NCBI RefSeq assembly: GCF_001179925.1 | Contig: NZ_CVSF01000068.1 | Span: 1 to 64,000, forward strand | DNA length: 64,000 nucleotides | Direction of reading: 5' to 3' | DNA from: Candidatus Pelagibacter communis | GTDB taxonomy: Bacteria > Pseudomonadota > Alphaproteobacteria > Pelagibacterales > Pelagibacteraceae | In this document: in pieces, positions 28,081-36,262 of the stretch | Position numbering within the stretch: the stretch's first letter is position 1 | Layout of the letters: every line of letters begins with the position of its first letter | Made by a program: the position numbers and the translations under genes | Notes under the pieces: generated by a model | The model's database searches: none | What the model was told of the DNA's origin: nothing | Seen by the model: the letters and a program-made list of their open reading frames with translations, nothing else

Positions 28081-28569
28081 ATGCAATATAAAAAAGATAC
28101 TAAGCAGAGAAACGCTTCCTTTCAAGGTTTAAGATCCTTTAGAGATACTTTGCCAAAAAATATAAAAAAAATTATTAACAAAAAGGGTCATATTTATTCT
28201 GAAACATTAAATAATTGGAAATATATAGTAGGAGAAAAATTATTTAAGTTTTGTTACCCTAAATCTTTCAAAAATTCTAATCGATTTGGTTCTAGTACTT
28301 TAGTTATCATGGTTAAAAGAGGACATGAAGTTGATATGGAGTATTCAAAAAAAGAAATAATGGATAAGATGAATGGTTTTTTTGGTTATTCAGTTGTTGA
28401 GAAACTCAAATTTATTAGTTTTGATAATGATTTAAAAATTGAGTCTCACAAAATTGACACTAAAAAAAATGTGACAATAAATAAATATCAAAATCAAATT
28501 GACAGTGTTAAGAATGATAAAATTAAGAAATCGTTAATAGAACTTACAAAAGTATTTAAACAAAAATGA
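28081..28569 (+). CDS. DciA-like protein (DUF721)
   Basis: A 162-residue member of the DUF721 family. Members of this family (DciA) help load the replicative helicase DnaB in bacteria without DnaC or DnaI. Seen here are the conserved WKYIVGEKLFKFCYPKSF block and the later beta segment TLVIMVKRGHEVDMEY, followed by the YSVVEKLKFI helix. A variable Lys-rich C-terminus follows. Position between mutY and a DsbA-like gene followed by smc is a common alphaproteobacterial order. The ATG at 28081 abuts the mutY ATG directly. The helicase-loading role is inferred from family. Confidence 0.8.
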   Translation: MQYKKDTKQRNASFQGLRSFRDTLPKNIKKIINKKGHIYSETLNNWKYIVGEKLFKFCYPKSFKNSNRFGSSTLVIMVKRGHEVDMEYSKKEIMDKMNGFFGYSVVEKLKFISFDNDLKIESHKIDTKKNVTINKYQNQIDSVKNDKIKKSLIELTKVFKQK

Positions 28570-29153
28570 AAAAATTTATTTCAATATTTTTATTTATATT
28601 TTTACAAACATTAAATATTAACGCAAATGATTTTGAACAAATTAAAAGAATAACAGTTGGCCAAAAAAATGCAAAAATTACTATTCTTGCATATGAGTCG
28701 CTGACTTGTAGTCATTGTGCAGATTTTCATATTAATGTTTTCCCTGAATTAAAAAGAGACTACATAGATACAGGCATTGTAAAGATAGAGTTTAGGCATT
28801 TTCCACTGGATATAGCAGCATTTAATGCTTCCAAAATATCTCAATGTAAGAATGATGGTGACTCAAAAGTTTTAAATAGTTTATATTTAAATCAATCTAA
28901 ATGGGTTAAAGGTCAAACTATAGAAGATATTAATCAAAATTTAAAAAAATTTTTAGTTTCTGAAGCAATTGATTTGGATTTTAACAAATGTACAACTAAC
29001 AAAAATATTGAAGATTTTATTCTCAACGATCGAATCGAAGGAGTGAAAAAATATAAAGTAAATGCTACTCCTACGATAATAATAAATGACAAAAAGTTCG
29101 AAAAAACTCTCAATTATAAAAATTTAAAAAAATCTTTAGAAAAACTGATATAA
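28566..29153 (+). CDS. DsbA-family periplasmic thiol-disulfide oxidoreductase
   Basis: A 195-residue exported thioredoxin-fold protein. The N-terminal signal peptide (about residues 1-20, ISIFLFIFLQTLNINA) is followed by VGQKNAKITILAYESLTCSHC, giving the active site C-S-H-C (Cys48, Cys51), and a cis-Pro region (NATPTIIIN). It resembles the DsbA/BdbD-like thioredoxin_4 group. It overlaps the DciA-like gene by 4 bases (ATGA), and smc follows 8 bases later. It may serve oxidation of envelope or cytochrome-maturation proteins; the partner DsbB is not in the window. Confidence 0.9.
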   Translation: MKKFISIFLFIFLQTLNINANDFEQIKRITVGQKNAKITILAYESLTCSHCADFHINVFPELKRDYIDTGIVKIEFRHFPLDIAAFNASKISQCKNDGDSKVLNSLYLNQSKWVKGQTIEDINQNLKKFLVSEAIDLDFNKCTTNKNIEDFILNDRIEGVKKYKVNATPTIIINDKKFEKTLNYKNLKKSLEKLI

Positions 29154-29161
29154 GTTAACTT

Positions 29162-31558
29162 ATGGAGTTTATAAAAATCCAGCTAAATGGATTTAAATCT
29201 TTTGCCGATAAAGCCAATTTCTTGATTGAGAAAGGTTTAACAGGAATAGTTGGACCTAATGGATGTGGAAAATCTAACATTGTCGAGTCTCTAAGATGGG
29301 TAATGGGTGAAACTTCTGCGAAAAGTATGAGGGGTTCAGGTATGGAAGATGTAATATTTTCTGGAACTTCTAATAAAGCTTCAAAAAATATTGCTGAAGT
29401 TTCTATAACGGTCAATAACCAAAATAATGAGGGACCTATTCAATATCGTGAATTAAATGAAATTGAAGTTAGAAGAAAGATAGAGAAAGATAAAGGGTCA
29501 AAATTTTATATTAATAATAAAGAAGTAAGAGCAAGAGATGCTCAAATGTTTTTTGCTGATTTGTCAACAGGTGCTCACTCTCCCTCGATAATTAGTCAAG
29601 GGCGTATTGGTGCCTTAGTTACAGCAAAACCTACTGATAGACGAGCGATTTTAGAAGAAGCTGCAGGAATTTCAGGTTTGCACGTTAGAAGACATGAAGC
29701 AGAATTAAGATTAAGTGCTGCAGAAAATAATCTTAAACGAGCTGATGAATTAAGAAGACAACAAGAAAGACAATTAGCCAACCTTCAAAAACAAGCAGAA
29801 GAAGCCACAAAATATAAGAATATATCTGATGAAATAAAAAGAATTGAGGCAGGACTTTATTATTTAAAACTTTTAGAAATTGACAAAGAAATAAGAGTAG
29901 AAAATGAAATAAACACTGAGGCTCAAGGAGAAGTTAGTGGATATAATGATAAGATTTTAGAATTTGAAAAAACGATTAGACTTGAGACAGAAAAAATTAG
30001 ACCATTAAGAGAAAAAAATATTGAAAATTTATCAAAAATCCAAAGACTAAACTTAGAACTTCAAAATCTCGATGAAGAAAATACTAGGACTCAAGAGGAA
30101 ATTGAAAATATAAAAAAATCTCTACAAACGTTCGATGATGACATTTCAAGGGAAAAAGGAATTATTATCGATGCCAACTCAAATGAAAAAAGACTAAAAG
30201 AAGAAAAAAATGAGTTAATTGAAATAGATTCAAAATATTATGAAACTGAAAAACAATCCAATGAAGATTTGGATTTATCCAAAAATAAACTAAGAGATGA
30301 GATCAACAATATCAAAAACCTAATTTCTTCTTCACAAAACGATGAAGCATTAAAGGTGTTAAATGATTTTGAAAATAGTATAGAAAAGTATGCTGACAGT
30401 TACAGTAAAAACAAAAATATTAAAAAAGAGTCCGTTAAAAGAAACGAAAGAATAAATATTATAGATAAAGAAATTGAAAGTTGGAAAAATTTACTCTCAA
30501 ATTCTGAAAAAATGGTGAAAGAATTATCAGAGAGAAAAAATAAATTAAATTTACAACTAGAAAAATTAGATAATCAACCTAAAATTCAAGCTGAGAAAAA
30601 AGGAAAAATTACTGAAAATCTAAGGATATCAGATGAAGAAAAAACTGATAACGAAAAAATAATAAGTGAGACTGACAAAAAAATAGAAAGTTTAAGGAAT
30701 CAACTTAACGAGGTTCAAGAACAATCAATTCAAATAAGAGAGAGAAAAGCTAGCTCCGGAGCAACTATAGAAGGCCTTAAAAAAAGAAAAAATGATTTAA
30801 TAGACAGAATAAATTCTGAATTAAATTTGACAGAGGAAAATATTTTAGAAAATTCAAACTTAAATGGTTTGGAAGATTTACCAAATCACGTTGATCAAGA
30901 AGACCTTTTAGACAAAAAAAAACAAGCGAGAGAGAAACTTGGGTCTGTAAATTTAAAAGCTGATGAAGAAACAACTAAGTACGAAGAGGAAATCAGTAAA
31001 ATGGAAAAAGATCGAGCAGACTTGGTAACAGCTATAATTAAACTCAAAGATAGCATTAATGAGTTAAATCAAAAAGGTAGAGAACGATTGATAGAAGCTT
31101 TTGATAAGGTTAATAGAAAATTTAATGAAGTTTATACAAAACTATTTAATGGTGGAAACGCTAAGTTAGAACTGGTTGACTCAGATGATCCGCTTGAGGC
31201 TGGATTGGAAATGTTGGTAAGCCCACCAGGAAAACGGCTACAATCAATCACTTTATTATCAGGAGGTGAACAAGCTCTAACAGCACTATCATTAATTTTT
31301 GCAGTTTTTTTAACAAACCCTTCTCCTATTTGTGTTTTAGATGAAGTCGATGCACCTTTAGACGACGCGAACGTCACAAGATTTTGCAATTTACTAGATG
31401 AGCTTACCAAAATTACAGAGACAAAATTTATAATCGTGACCCATCATGCATTGACAATGTCTAAAATGGATAGACTTTATGGCGTCACAATGCCTGAAAA
31501 AGGAATTAGCCAGCTTGTAGCTGTTGATCTGCAAAAAGCTGAAAGTATGGTTGCTTAA
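29162..31558 (+). CDS. smc: Short SMC-family chromosome segregation ATPase, no hinge seen
   Basis: The N-terminal head has Walker A GPNGCGKSNIVE (about residues 31-42), the Q-loop and arginine-finger region, and the C-terminal head has the ABC signature LLSGGEQALTAL (about 698-709) and Walker B ICVLDEVDAPLDD. Between about residues 165 and 640 the protein is Lys/Glu/Asn-rich coiled coil. At 798 residues it is about 350 shorter than typical bacterial SMC, and I see no globular hinge with conserved glycines at the middle of the coil (about 330-480). Both heads are intact and there is no stop or frameshift. Context (DciA-like, DsbA-like, SMC) supports SMC over other ABC coiled-coil ATPases. Confidence 0.88.
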   Translation: MEFIKIQLNGFKSFADKANFLIEKGLTGIVGPNGCGKSNIVESLRWVMGETSAKSMRGSGMEDVIFSGTSNKASKNIAEVSITVNNQNNEGPIQYRELNEIEVRRKIEKDKGSKFYINNKEVRARDAQMFFADLSTGAHSPSIISQGRIGALVTAKPTDRRAILEEAAGISGLHVRRHEAELRLSAAENNLKRADELRRQQERQLANLQKQAEEATKYKNISDEIKRIEAGLYYLKLLEIDKEIRVENEINTEAQGEVSGYNDKILEFEKTIRLETEKIRPLREKNIENLSKIQRLNLELQNLDEENTRTQEEIENIKKSLQTFDDDISREKGIIIDANSNEKRLKEEKNELIEIDSKYYETEKQSNEDLDLSKNKLRDEINNIKNLISSSQNDEALKVLNDFENSIEKYADSYSKNKNIKKESVKRNERINIIDKEIESWKNLLSNSEKMVKELSERKNKLNLQLEKLDNQPKIQAEKKGKITENLRISDEEKTDNEKIISETDKKIESLRNQLNEVQEQSIQIRERKASSGATIEGLKKRKNDLIDRINSELNLTEENILENSNLNGLEDLPNHVDQEDLLDKKKQAREKLGSVNLKADEETTKYEEEISKMEKDRADLVTAIIKLKDSINELNQKGRERLIEAFDKVNRKFNEVYTKLFNGGNAKLELVDSDDPLEAGLEMLVSPPGKRLQSITLLSGGEQALTALSLIFAVFLTNPSPICVLDEVDAPLDDANVTRFCNLLDELTKITETKFIIVTHHALTMSKMDRLYGVTMPEKGISQLVAVDLQKAESMVA

Positions 31559-31564
31559 ACTAAA

Positions 31565-31840
31565 ATGTCTAAAGACCAATTCAAAACTCGCTTGCAGATT
31601 GCAAAAAACAAGCTTTTAAGGAAAAACTTAGAGGGTAAAAACCAAAATACTTCAAATATCGGTTCTGCTTTTAAGCTTAGCACAGAATTAGTTGCTGCTG
31701 TAGTTGTGGGGACAATTATTGGGTTTATTTTAGACAAGACCTTTGGTACTAAACCATGGTTAATTATTATATTTTTTTTTGTTGGTGTAATCGCGGGAAT
31801 AATTAATGTGATTAGATCTGCAAAAAATATGCAAAAGTAA
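31565..31840 (+). CDS. atpI: ATP synthase protein I (AtpI/AtpZ family)
   Basis: A 91-residue membrane protein with a charged N-terminus and two hydrophobic helices: ELVAAVVVGTIIGFILDKTF, then a short loop with GTKPW, then LIIIFFFVGVIAGIINVI. The family assists c-ring assembly or Mg2+ handling. It starts 6 bases after smc and lies 6 bases before atpB, at the head of the F0 operon as usual. Confidence 0.88.
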   Translation: MSKDQFKTRLQIAKNKLLRKNLEGKNQNTSNIGSAFKLSTELVAAVVVGTIIGFILDKTFGTKPWLIIIFFFVGVIAGIINVIRSAKNMQK

Positions 31841-31846
31841 ATTTTT

Positions 31847-32581
31847 ATGGCAGCAAATCCAATGACACAATTCGAAGTTTATCGAATTGGTCCTGAAATT
31901 AAAGTAGGTGCATTTGATATTTCATTTACGAATGCAAGTCTATTTATGGTAGTAAGTTCACTGGCTATCTTAATAATCTTTAACTTAGGTTCAAAAAAAA
32001 ATTCTCTTTTACCCAATAAACTGCAATTATTGGCTGAGTTAAGTTATACCTTCATTTCAAAAATGATCGGGGATACTGCGGGGACAAAAGCAAGACCTTA
32101 TTTTGCTTTTATATTTTCATTATTTATGTTCGTTTTATTTTGTAATATGTTTGGCATGATACCTTACACTTTTACAGTAACTAGTCATATAATTGTGACT
32201 TTTATGTTAGCGGTATTTATTTTTGTGGGAGTTACAATAATTGGGTTTGTAAAGCATGGGTTTGGATATCTAAAACTATTTGTGCCAAGTGGTGTACCAG
32301 CAGTTTTGCTTCCATTAATCGTAATTATTGAAATTATTTCTTATTTAAGTAGACCAGTAAGTCTATCCGTAAGATTATTTGCTAATATGATGGCTGGTCA
32401 CACTATGATGAAAGTTTTTGGAGGCTTTGTTATTAGTCTTGGAGTAGTTGGTGGATGGCTTCCACTAAGTTTTTCGGTTGCTTTAACTGGTTTGGAGATC
32501 TTAGTTGCTTTTCTTCAAGCATATGTTTTTGCAATCTTAACCTGCATCTATTTAAATGATGCATTAAATTTACACCATTAA
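31847..32581 (+). CDS. atpB: F0F1 ATP synthase subunit a
   Basis: Stator half-channel subunit. The 244-residue protein has five to six transmembrane helices and the essential Arg in the conserved helix SLSVRLFANMMAGH (Arg of VRLFAN). Family segments FVLFCNMFGMIPYTFT and the C-terminal VAFLQAYVFAILTCIYLNDA are present. It is part of the atpI-B-E-b'-b operon; F1 genes are not in this window. Confidence 0.97.
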   Translation: MAANPMTQFEVYRIGPEIKVGAFDISFTNASLFMVVSSLAILIIFNLGSKKNSLLPNKLQLLAELSYTFISKMIGDTAGTKARPYFAFIFSLFMFVLFCNMFGMIPYTFTVTSHIIVTFMLAVFIFVGVTIIGFVKHGFGYLKLFVPSGVPAVLLPLIVIIEIISYLSRPVSLSVRLFANMMAGHTMMKVFGGFVISLGVVGGWLPLSFSVALTGLEILVAFLQAYVFAILTCIYLNDALNLHH

Positions 32582-32587
32582 TTAATA

Positions 32588-32594
32588 AAGGAGG
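32588..32594 (+). promoter_or_regulatory. Strong Shine-Dalgarno sequence of atpE
   Basis: AAGGAGG lies 5 bases before the atpE ATG and is fully complementary to a standard 16S anti-SD. Most genes in the window lack anything similar. It fits the need to make many c subunits per complex. Confidence 0.85.
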
Positions 32595-32599
32595 ACATA

Positions 32600-32827
32600 A
32601 TGGAATTAGAAGCAGCAAAAATGATTGGAGCAGGCTTAGCAGCAATAGCTCTAGCAGGTGCCGGAGTAGGTATCGGAATAATTTTTGGTAATTATTTATC
32701 AGGTGCGATGAGAAATCCATCTGCAGCACAAAAACAGTTTCCGAATTTACTTTTAGGGTTCGCTTTAGCAGAAGCTACCGGTTTATTTGGGTTGGTAGTG
32801 GCGCTAATCATTCTTTTTGCGTTTTAA
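32600..32827 (+). CDS. atpE: F0F1 ATP synthase subunit c
   Basis: The proteolipid rotor subunit. The 75-residue protein has two helices joined by the polar loop RNPSAA; helix 1 holds the glycine-rich GAGVGIGIIFG and helix 2 the ion-binding Glu58 (ALAEATGLFG). The residue after Glu is Ala and there is no helix-1 Gln, so the Na+ signature is absent and H+ coupling is expected. It is preceded by a very strong ribosome binding site. Confidence 0.97.
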   Translation: MELEAAKMIGAGLAAIALAGAGVGIGIIFGNYLSGAMRNPSAAQKQFPNLLLGFALAEATGLFGLVVALIILFAF

Positions 32828-32832
32828 ATTGA

Positions 32833-33423
32833 ATGATTAAAAAAAAATTTTTTCAGATAGTATTTTTTAACTTTCTGTTTATAGAGAAAGTTTTTGCTGG
32901 AGAGAGCGGAGGTATGCCTCAATTAAATCCTGAGTTTTGGGCTTCTCAGATATTTTGGTTAACAATAACTTTTGGAATTTTATATGTAGTTTTATCAAAA
33001 CTTATTCTTCCAAAGATTAGTGCAAATCTTGAGTCTAGAAAATCACAAATTTCAGATAATATTGAGGCTGCAGATAGACAAAGAAATGAAAGTGAAGAAA
33101 AACTTAAAGAGTATGAGGATATTATTTTGAAAAGTAAAGCTGAAGCAAAAAATATTTTTAATGAAGCAAGGGAAAAAGCATTAAAGGATATTAATTCAAA
33201 AAATGAAATTTTAGATAAACAAATAAATGAAGAAATTAAAAAAGCTGAGGATGAAATTAATGAACTTAAAAAAGGAGCCCCTGTAAAAATTAACAAAATT
33301 GCGATTGAGATGTCATCAGAAATTATCAAAAAATTAATCGGGGCTGATGTAAATAATAGTAGCATTTCTGCAATAGTTGATGACTTATTCAAAAAAGATG
33401 GAGAGAAATATTATGGCAATTGA
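32833..33423 (+). CDS. F0F1 ATP synthase subunit b' (AtpF2/AtpG-type)
   Basis: Peripheral-stalk subunit, one of two different b-type chains as usual in Alphaproteobacteria. The 196-residue protein has an N-terminal segment resembling a signal peptide (FFNFLFIEKVFAGESG), then PEFWASQIFWLTITFGILY as membrane anchor, then a long charged coiled coil (SRKSQISDNIEAADRQRNESE onward). It overlaps the following b gene by 11 bases. Which chain is b and which b' is judged from order and the signal-like N-terminus. Confidence 0.93.
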   Translation: MIKKKFFQIVFFNFLFIEKVFAGESGGMPQLNPEFWASQIFWLTITFGILYVVLSKLILPKISANLESRKSQISDNIEAADRQRNESEEKLKEYEDIILKSKAEAKNIFNEAREKALKDINSKNEILDKQINEEIKKAEDEINELKKGAPVKINKIAIEMSSEIIKKLIGADVNNSSISAIVDDLFKKDGEKYYGN

Positions 33424-33910
33424 TGCAACGTTTTGGGTAGCCGTTTCATTTATTATTTTTTTCGGTGGCTTAATCTATTTAAGAGTACCACAAAAAATAA
33501 ATGATGTTCTAAATAAAATTATACTTGATATAAAAAATGAAATTGATGAAAGTGAAAAGCTTAGAACTGAAGCAAAAACTTTATTGTATAATGCTCAAAA
33601 AAAACTTGATACAGCAAAAAAAGTCAAAAATGAAATTCTTGATCAGGCAAAAATAGATAGTGATAAATTAATTATTGAGCTAAATGATAAGTTTCATAAA
33701 TCATCAGATTTAAAAAAAAATTTAACAGAAAATAAAATTAATCAAATGAAAGATAATGCGATTAAAGAAATAAAGGATGCTTCGATAAAGATTGCCGCAG
33801 AGTCTGTAAAAAAGGTCATCACTACTTCTATCGATAAATCTAAACTTGATGCCTTGTTTCAAAAAAATTTAGATGAAACTAAAGAAGAGTTAAAAAAAAT
33901 TAATTCATAA
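33413..33910 (+). CDS. atpF: F0F1 ATP synthase subunit b
   Basis: Peripheral-stalk subunit pairing with b'. The 165-residue protein starts MAIDATFWVAVSFIIFF (membrane anchor), followed by YLRVPQKINDVLNKI and a long coiled coil. I chose the ATG at 33413 because the membrane anchor begins there; an ATG at 33377 would add 12 polar residues and a longer overlap. It is the last gene of the F0 operon; the retinal genes begin 40 bases later. Confidence 0.94.
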   Translation: MAIDATFWVAVSFIIFFGGLIYLRVPQKINDVLNKIILDIKNEIDESEKLRTEAKTLLYNAQKKLDTAKKVKNEILDQAKIDSDKLIIELNDKFHKSSDLKKNLTENKINQMKDNAIKEIKDASIKIAAESVKKVITTSIDKSKLDALFQKNLDETKEELKKINS

Positions 33911-33915
33911 TATTC

Positions 33916-33931
33916 TTACAATTTTTTGTAA
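33916..33931. promoter_or_regulatory. Inverted repeat between atpF and crtI
   Basis: TTACAA (33916-33921), four T, then TTGTAA (33926-33931) form a perfect 6-bp inverted repeat in the only gap (40 bp) between the F0 and retinal genes. A TATAAA -10-like hexamer follows at 33937-33942, 9 bases before crtI. Either an operator or a weak hairpin; no U run follows, so a standard terminator is unlikely. Confidence 0.4.
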
Positions 33932-33950
33932 AAAACTATAAATTATCTCT

Positions 33951-35411
33951 ATGAATTCTATTGTGATAGGATCTGGTTTTGGAGGTATAGCTGCAGCACT
34001 TCGTCTTAAAGCTAAAGGTCATAAAGTAACACTAATTGAAAAACATCAGGATCTTGGTGGCAGAGCAAGAGTTTTCAAAAAAAATGGATTTATCTTTGAT
34101 GGAGGACCTACAGTAATTACTGCACCATATTTGATTAACGAATTATTTGAATTATTTAAAAAGAGTCCTGAAGATTATATTCAATTATCTCCACTTAAAA
34201 TTTGGTATCAGTTTGTTTTCGAGGATAAATCCAGATTTAATTATTCTGGAGATGAATTTGAAATGAAAAAGCAAATAGAAAAAATAAATAAAGACGATGT
34301 TAAAGGTTATGAAAAACTTTTAAATTTTACTAAAAAAATTTTTGACAAAGGATTTATTGAACTTGCTGATGTGCCGTTTAATAAACCTTTGGTAATGGTC
34401 CAGCAGTTACCTGCATTGCTAAAACTAAAAAGTTATAAATCTGTTTATTCTTTAGTTTCGTCTTTTGTAAAAAATGAAAAATTAAGAAGAATGTTAAGTA
34501 TGCATCCTTTGCTTGTTGGAGGAAATCCTTTCACAACAACTTCTATTTACGGATTAATCCTATACTTAGAAAAAAAATGGGGAATACATTATTCTATGGG
34601 TGGAACGGGAAATATAATTAAAGCTTTTGAAAAATTGATGAATGAAGTTGGAATTGAGATAATTAAAGGACGTGAAGTGACTAAAATAATTTCAATAGAA
34701 AATAAAATTACAGGCGTCCAATTAGACAATCAAACTAAAATAAATACCAATAATATTATTTGTAATGCTGATCCACCTGCTGTTTATGAAAAAATGTTAA
34801 ATGGAAAATCAAAAAGCTCATTTTTATTTAAATGGAAAAAAAATAGAATGGAATATTCAATGGGATTATTTGTTTATTATTTTGGAACTAAAAAGACCTA
34901 CAGTGATATAGAACATCATACAATAAAATTTGGTAATAAATATAAAGAACATCTTGATGATATATTTAATAATAAAAAATTAAATAATGATATAAGTTAT
35001 TATCTTCATAGACCATCTGCAACTGATCAAACTATGGCACCAAAAGGTCAAGACTGTTTTTATGTTTTAGTTCCCGTACCAAATAATCAATCAAAAATTA
35101 ATTGGTCAATTGAAGGAGAGAAAATGAAGAATTTAGTAATTGATAAAATGCAAAATGATTTAATGCCTAATCTAAGAGAAAATATAGTTGAAGATTTTTA
35201 TTTAACTCCAGATTATTTTGAAAAAGATTTAAATACTAAGTATGGATCAGGTTTTTCAATCCAACCAAAATTTTCACAATCAGCTTATTTTAGATTTCAT
35301 AACAAATCAGAAATATATGATGGACTTTATTTTGTAGGTGCAGGTACTCACCCTGGAGCCGGCGTTCCAGGTGTGCTTTCATCAGCAAAAGTATTAGATA
35401 AAATTTTATAA
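33951..35411 (+). CDS. crtI: Phytoene desaturase
   Basis: FAD-dependent desaturase turning phytoene into lycopene. The 486-residue protein starts at the dinucleotide fold SIVIGSGFGGIAAALRL and shows DLGGRARVFKKNGFIFDGGP, the internal MHPLLVGGNPFTTTSIY and the C-terminal carotenoid-desaturase signature YFVGAGTHPGAGVPGVL. First of crtI-crtB-crtY-blh; its stop shares a base with the crtB ATG. In SAR11 this route ends in retinal for proteorhodopsin. Confidence 0.96.
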   Translation: MNSIVIGSGFGGIAAALRLKAKGHKVTLIEKHQDLGGRARVFKKNGFIFDGGPTVITAPYLINELFELFKKSPEDYIQLSPLKIWYQFVFEDKSRFNYSGDEFEMKKQIEKINKDDVKGYEKLLNFTKKIFDKGFIELADVPFNKPLVMVQQLPALLKLKSYKSVYSLVSSFVKNEKLRRMLSMHPLLVGGNPFTTTSIYGLILYLEKKWGIHYSMGGTGNIIKAFEKLMNEVGIEIIKGREVTKIISIENKITGVQLDNQTKINTNNIICNADPPAVYEKMLNGKSKSSFLFKWKKNRMEYSMGLFVYYFGTKKTYSDIEHHTIKFGNKYKEHLDDIFNNKKLNNDISYYLHRPSATDQTMAPKGQDCFYVLVPVPNNQSKINWSIEGEKMKNLVIDKMQNDLMPNLRENIVEDFYLTPDYFEKDLNTKYGSGFSIQPKFSQSAYFRFHNKSEIYDGLYFVGAGTHPGAGVPGVLSSAKVLDKIL

Positions 35412-36262
35412 TGTCTAATAAAAGTTTTTTATCTGTTTACGCTAAATCTTTTAATTGGGCAGGTTTCTTTTTACCTAAAGAAACTTACAAAAAATGTTCA
35501 GCTTTATATGACTTTTGCAGAGTTGTAGATAACATTGCTGATGATGACGAATATATAGAAATAAAATTGAAAAAATTTAAAGAACTTGAAAATGATTTTA
35601 ATCAAAAAAAATTTGATAATGTCATTATAAAGAATATATGGAGTCTTATTGATGAATTTAATATTTCTCTTAATATTATAAATGATTTATTTGATGGAAT
35701 TAAATCTGACATCAGAGAAAATGTAAAATTAAATTCAAAAAAAGATCTACTGGTATATTCATACAGAGTTGCCGGCACTGTCGGTTTAATGATGGCAAAA
35801 ATTTTGAAAGTACGTAAAAAAAGTTCTCTTCTTTCAGCTATTGACCTTGGTATAGCAATGCAGCTGACAAATATATCAAGAGATGTAGTTGAAGATTATA
35901 ACAATAATAGATCGTATATTGAAAAAAATTTTGATGAAGTTGTATCAACTATCAAATTAGCTGATGATTTTTATAAAAACTCCTTTTATTCAATTAAAGA
36001 AATTCCTTTAAATTTGAGATTCAGCATTTTAGTTGCAAGAAGAGTTTATAGAAAAATAGGATATAAAATAATTAGTAAAAAAAACTTCGAAAATTATGAA
36101 AAATCTGGGAAAATATATGTATCAACTCTAGAAAAAACTATAGAAACTTTTCTTTCATTATTTGATTTAATTAAATTATCTTTGATTAACAAAAATGATG
36201 AAAAAATAGAACATAATCATTCTTTAATTAACGAGGAAATAAATTTAGATGAAAGAATTTGA
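35411..36262 (+). CDS. crtB: Phytoene synthase
   Basis: Condenses two geranylgeranyl diphosphates to phytoene. The 283-residue protein has SFNWAGFFLPKETYKKCSAL at the N-terminus, the first Asp-rich motif RVVDNIADDD, YSYRVAGTVGLMMAKI, and the second motif MQLTNISRDVVEDYNN. A C-terminal charged tail is variable. It overlaps crtI by one base and crtY by 14. GGPP synthase (crtE) is not in the window and must be supplied elsewhere. Confidence 0.95.
   Translation: MSNKSFLSVYAKSFNWAGFFLPKETYKKCSALYDFCRVVDNIADDDEYIEIKLKKFKELENDFNQKKFDNVIIKNIWSLIDEFNISLNIINDLFDGIKSDIRENVKLNSKKDLLVYSYRVAGTVGLMMAKILKVRKKSSLLSAIDLGIAMQLTNISRDVVEDYNNNRSYIEKNFDEVVSTIKLADDFYKNSFYSIKEIPLNLRFSILVARRVYRKIGYKIISKKNFENYEKSGKIYVSTLEKTIETFLSLFDLIKLSLINKNDEKIEHNHSLINEEINLDERI

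Noticed and set aside
33377-33412. Longer N-terminus for ATP synthase subunit b
   Set aside because: The added residues are the out-of-frame end of b'; the membrane anchor begins right after the ATG at 33413.
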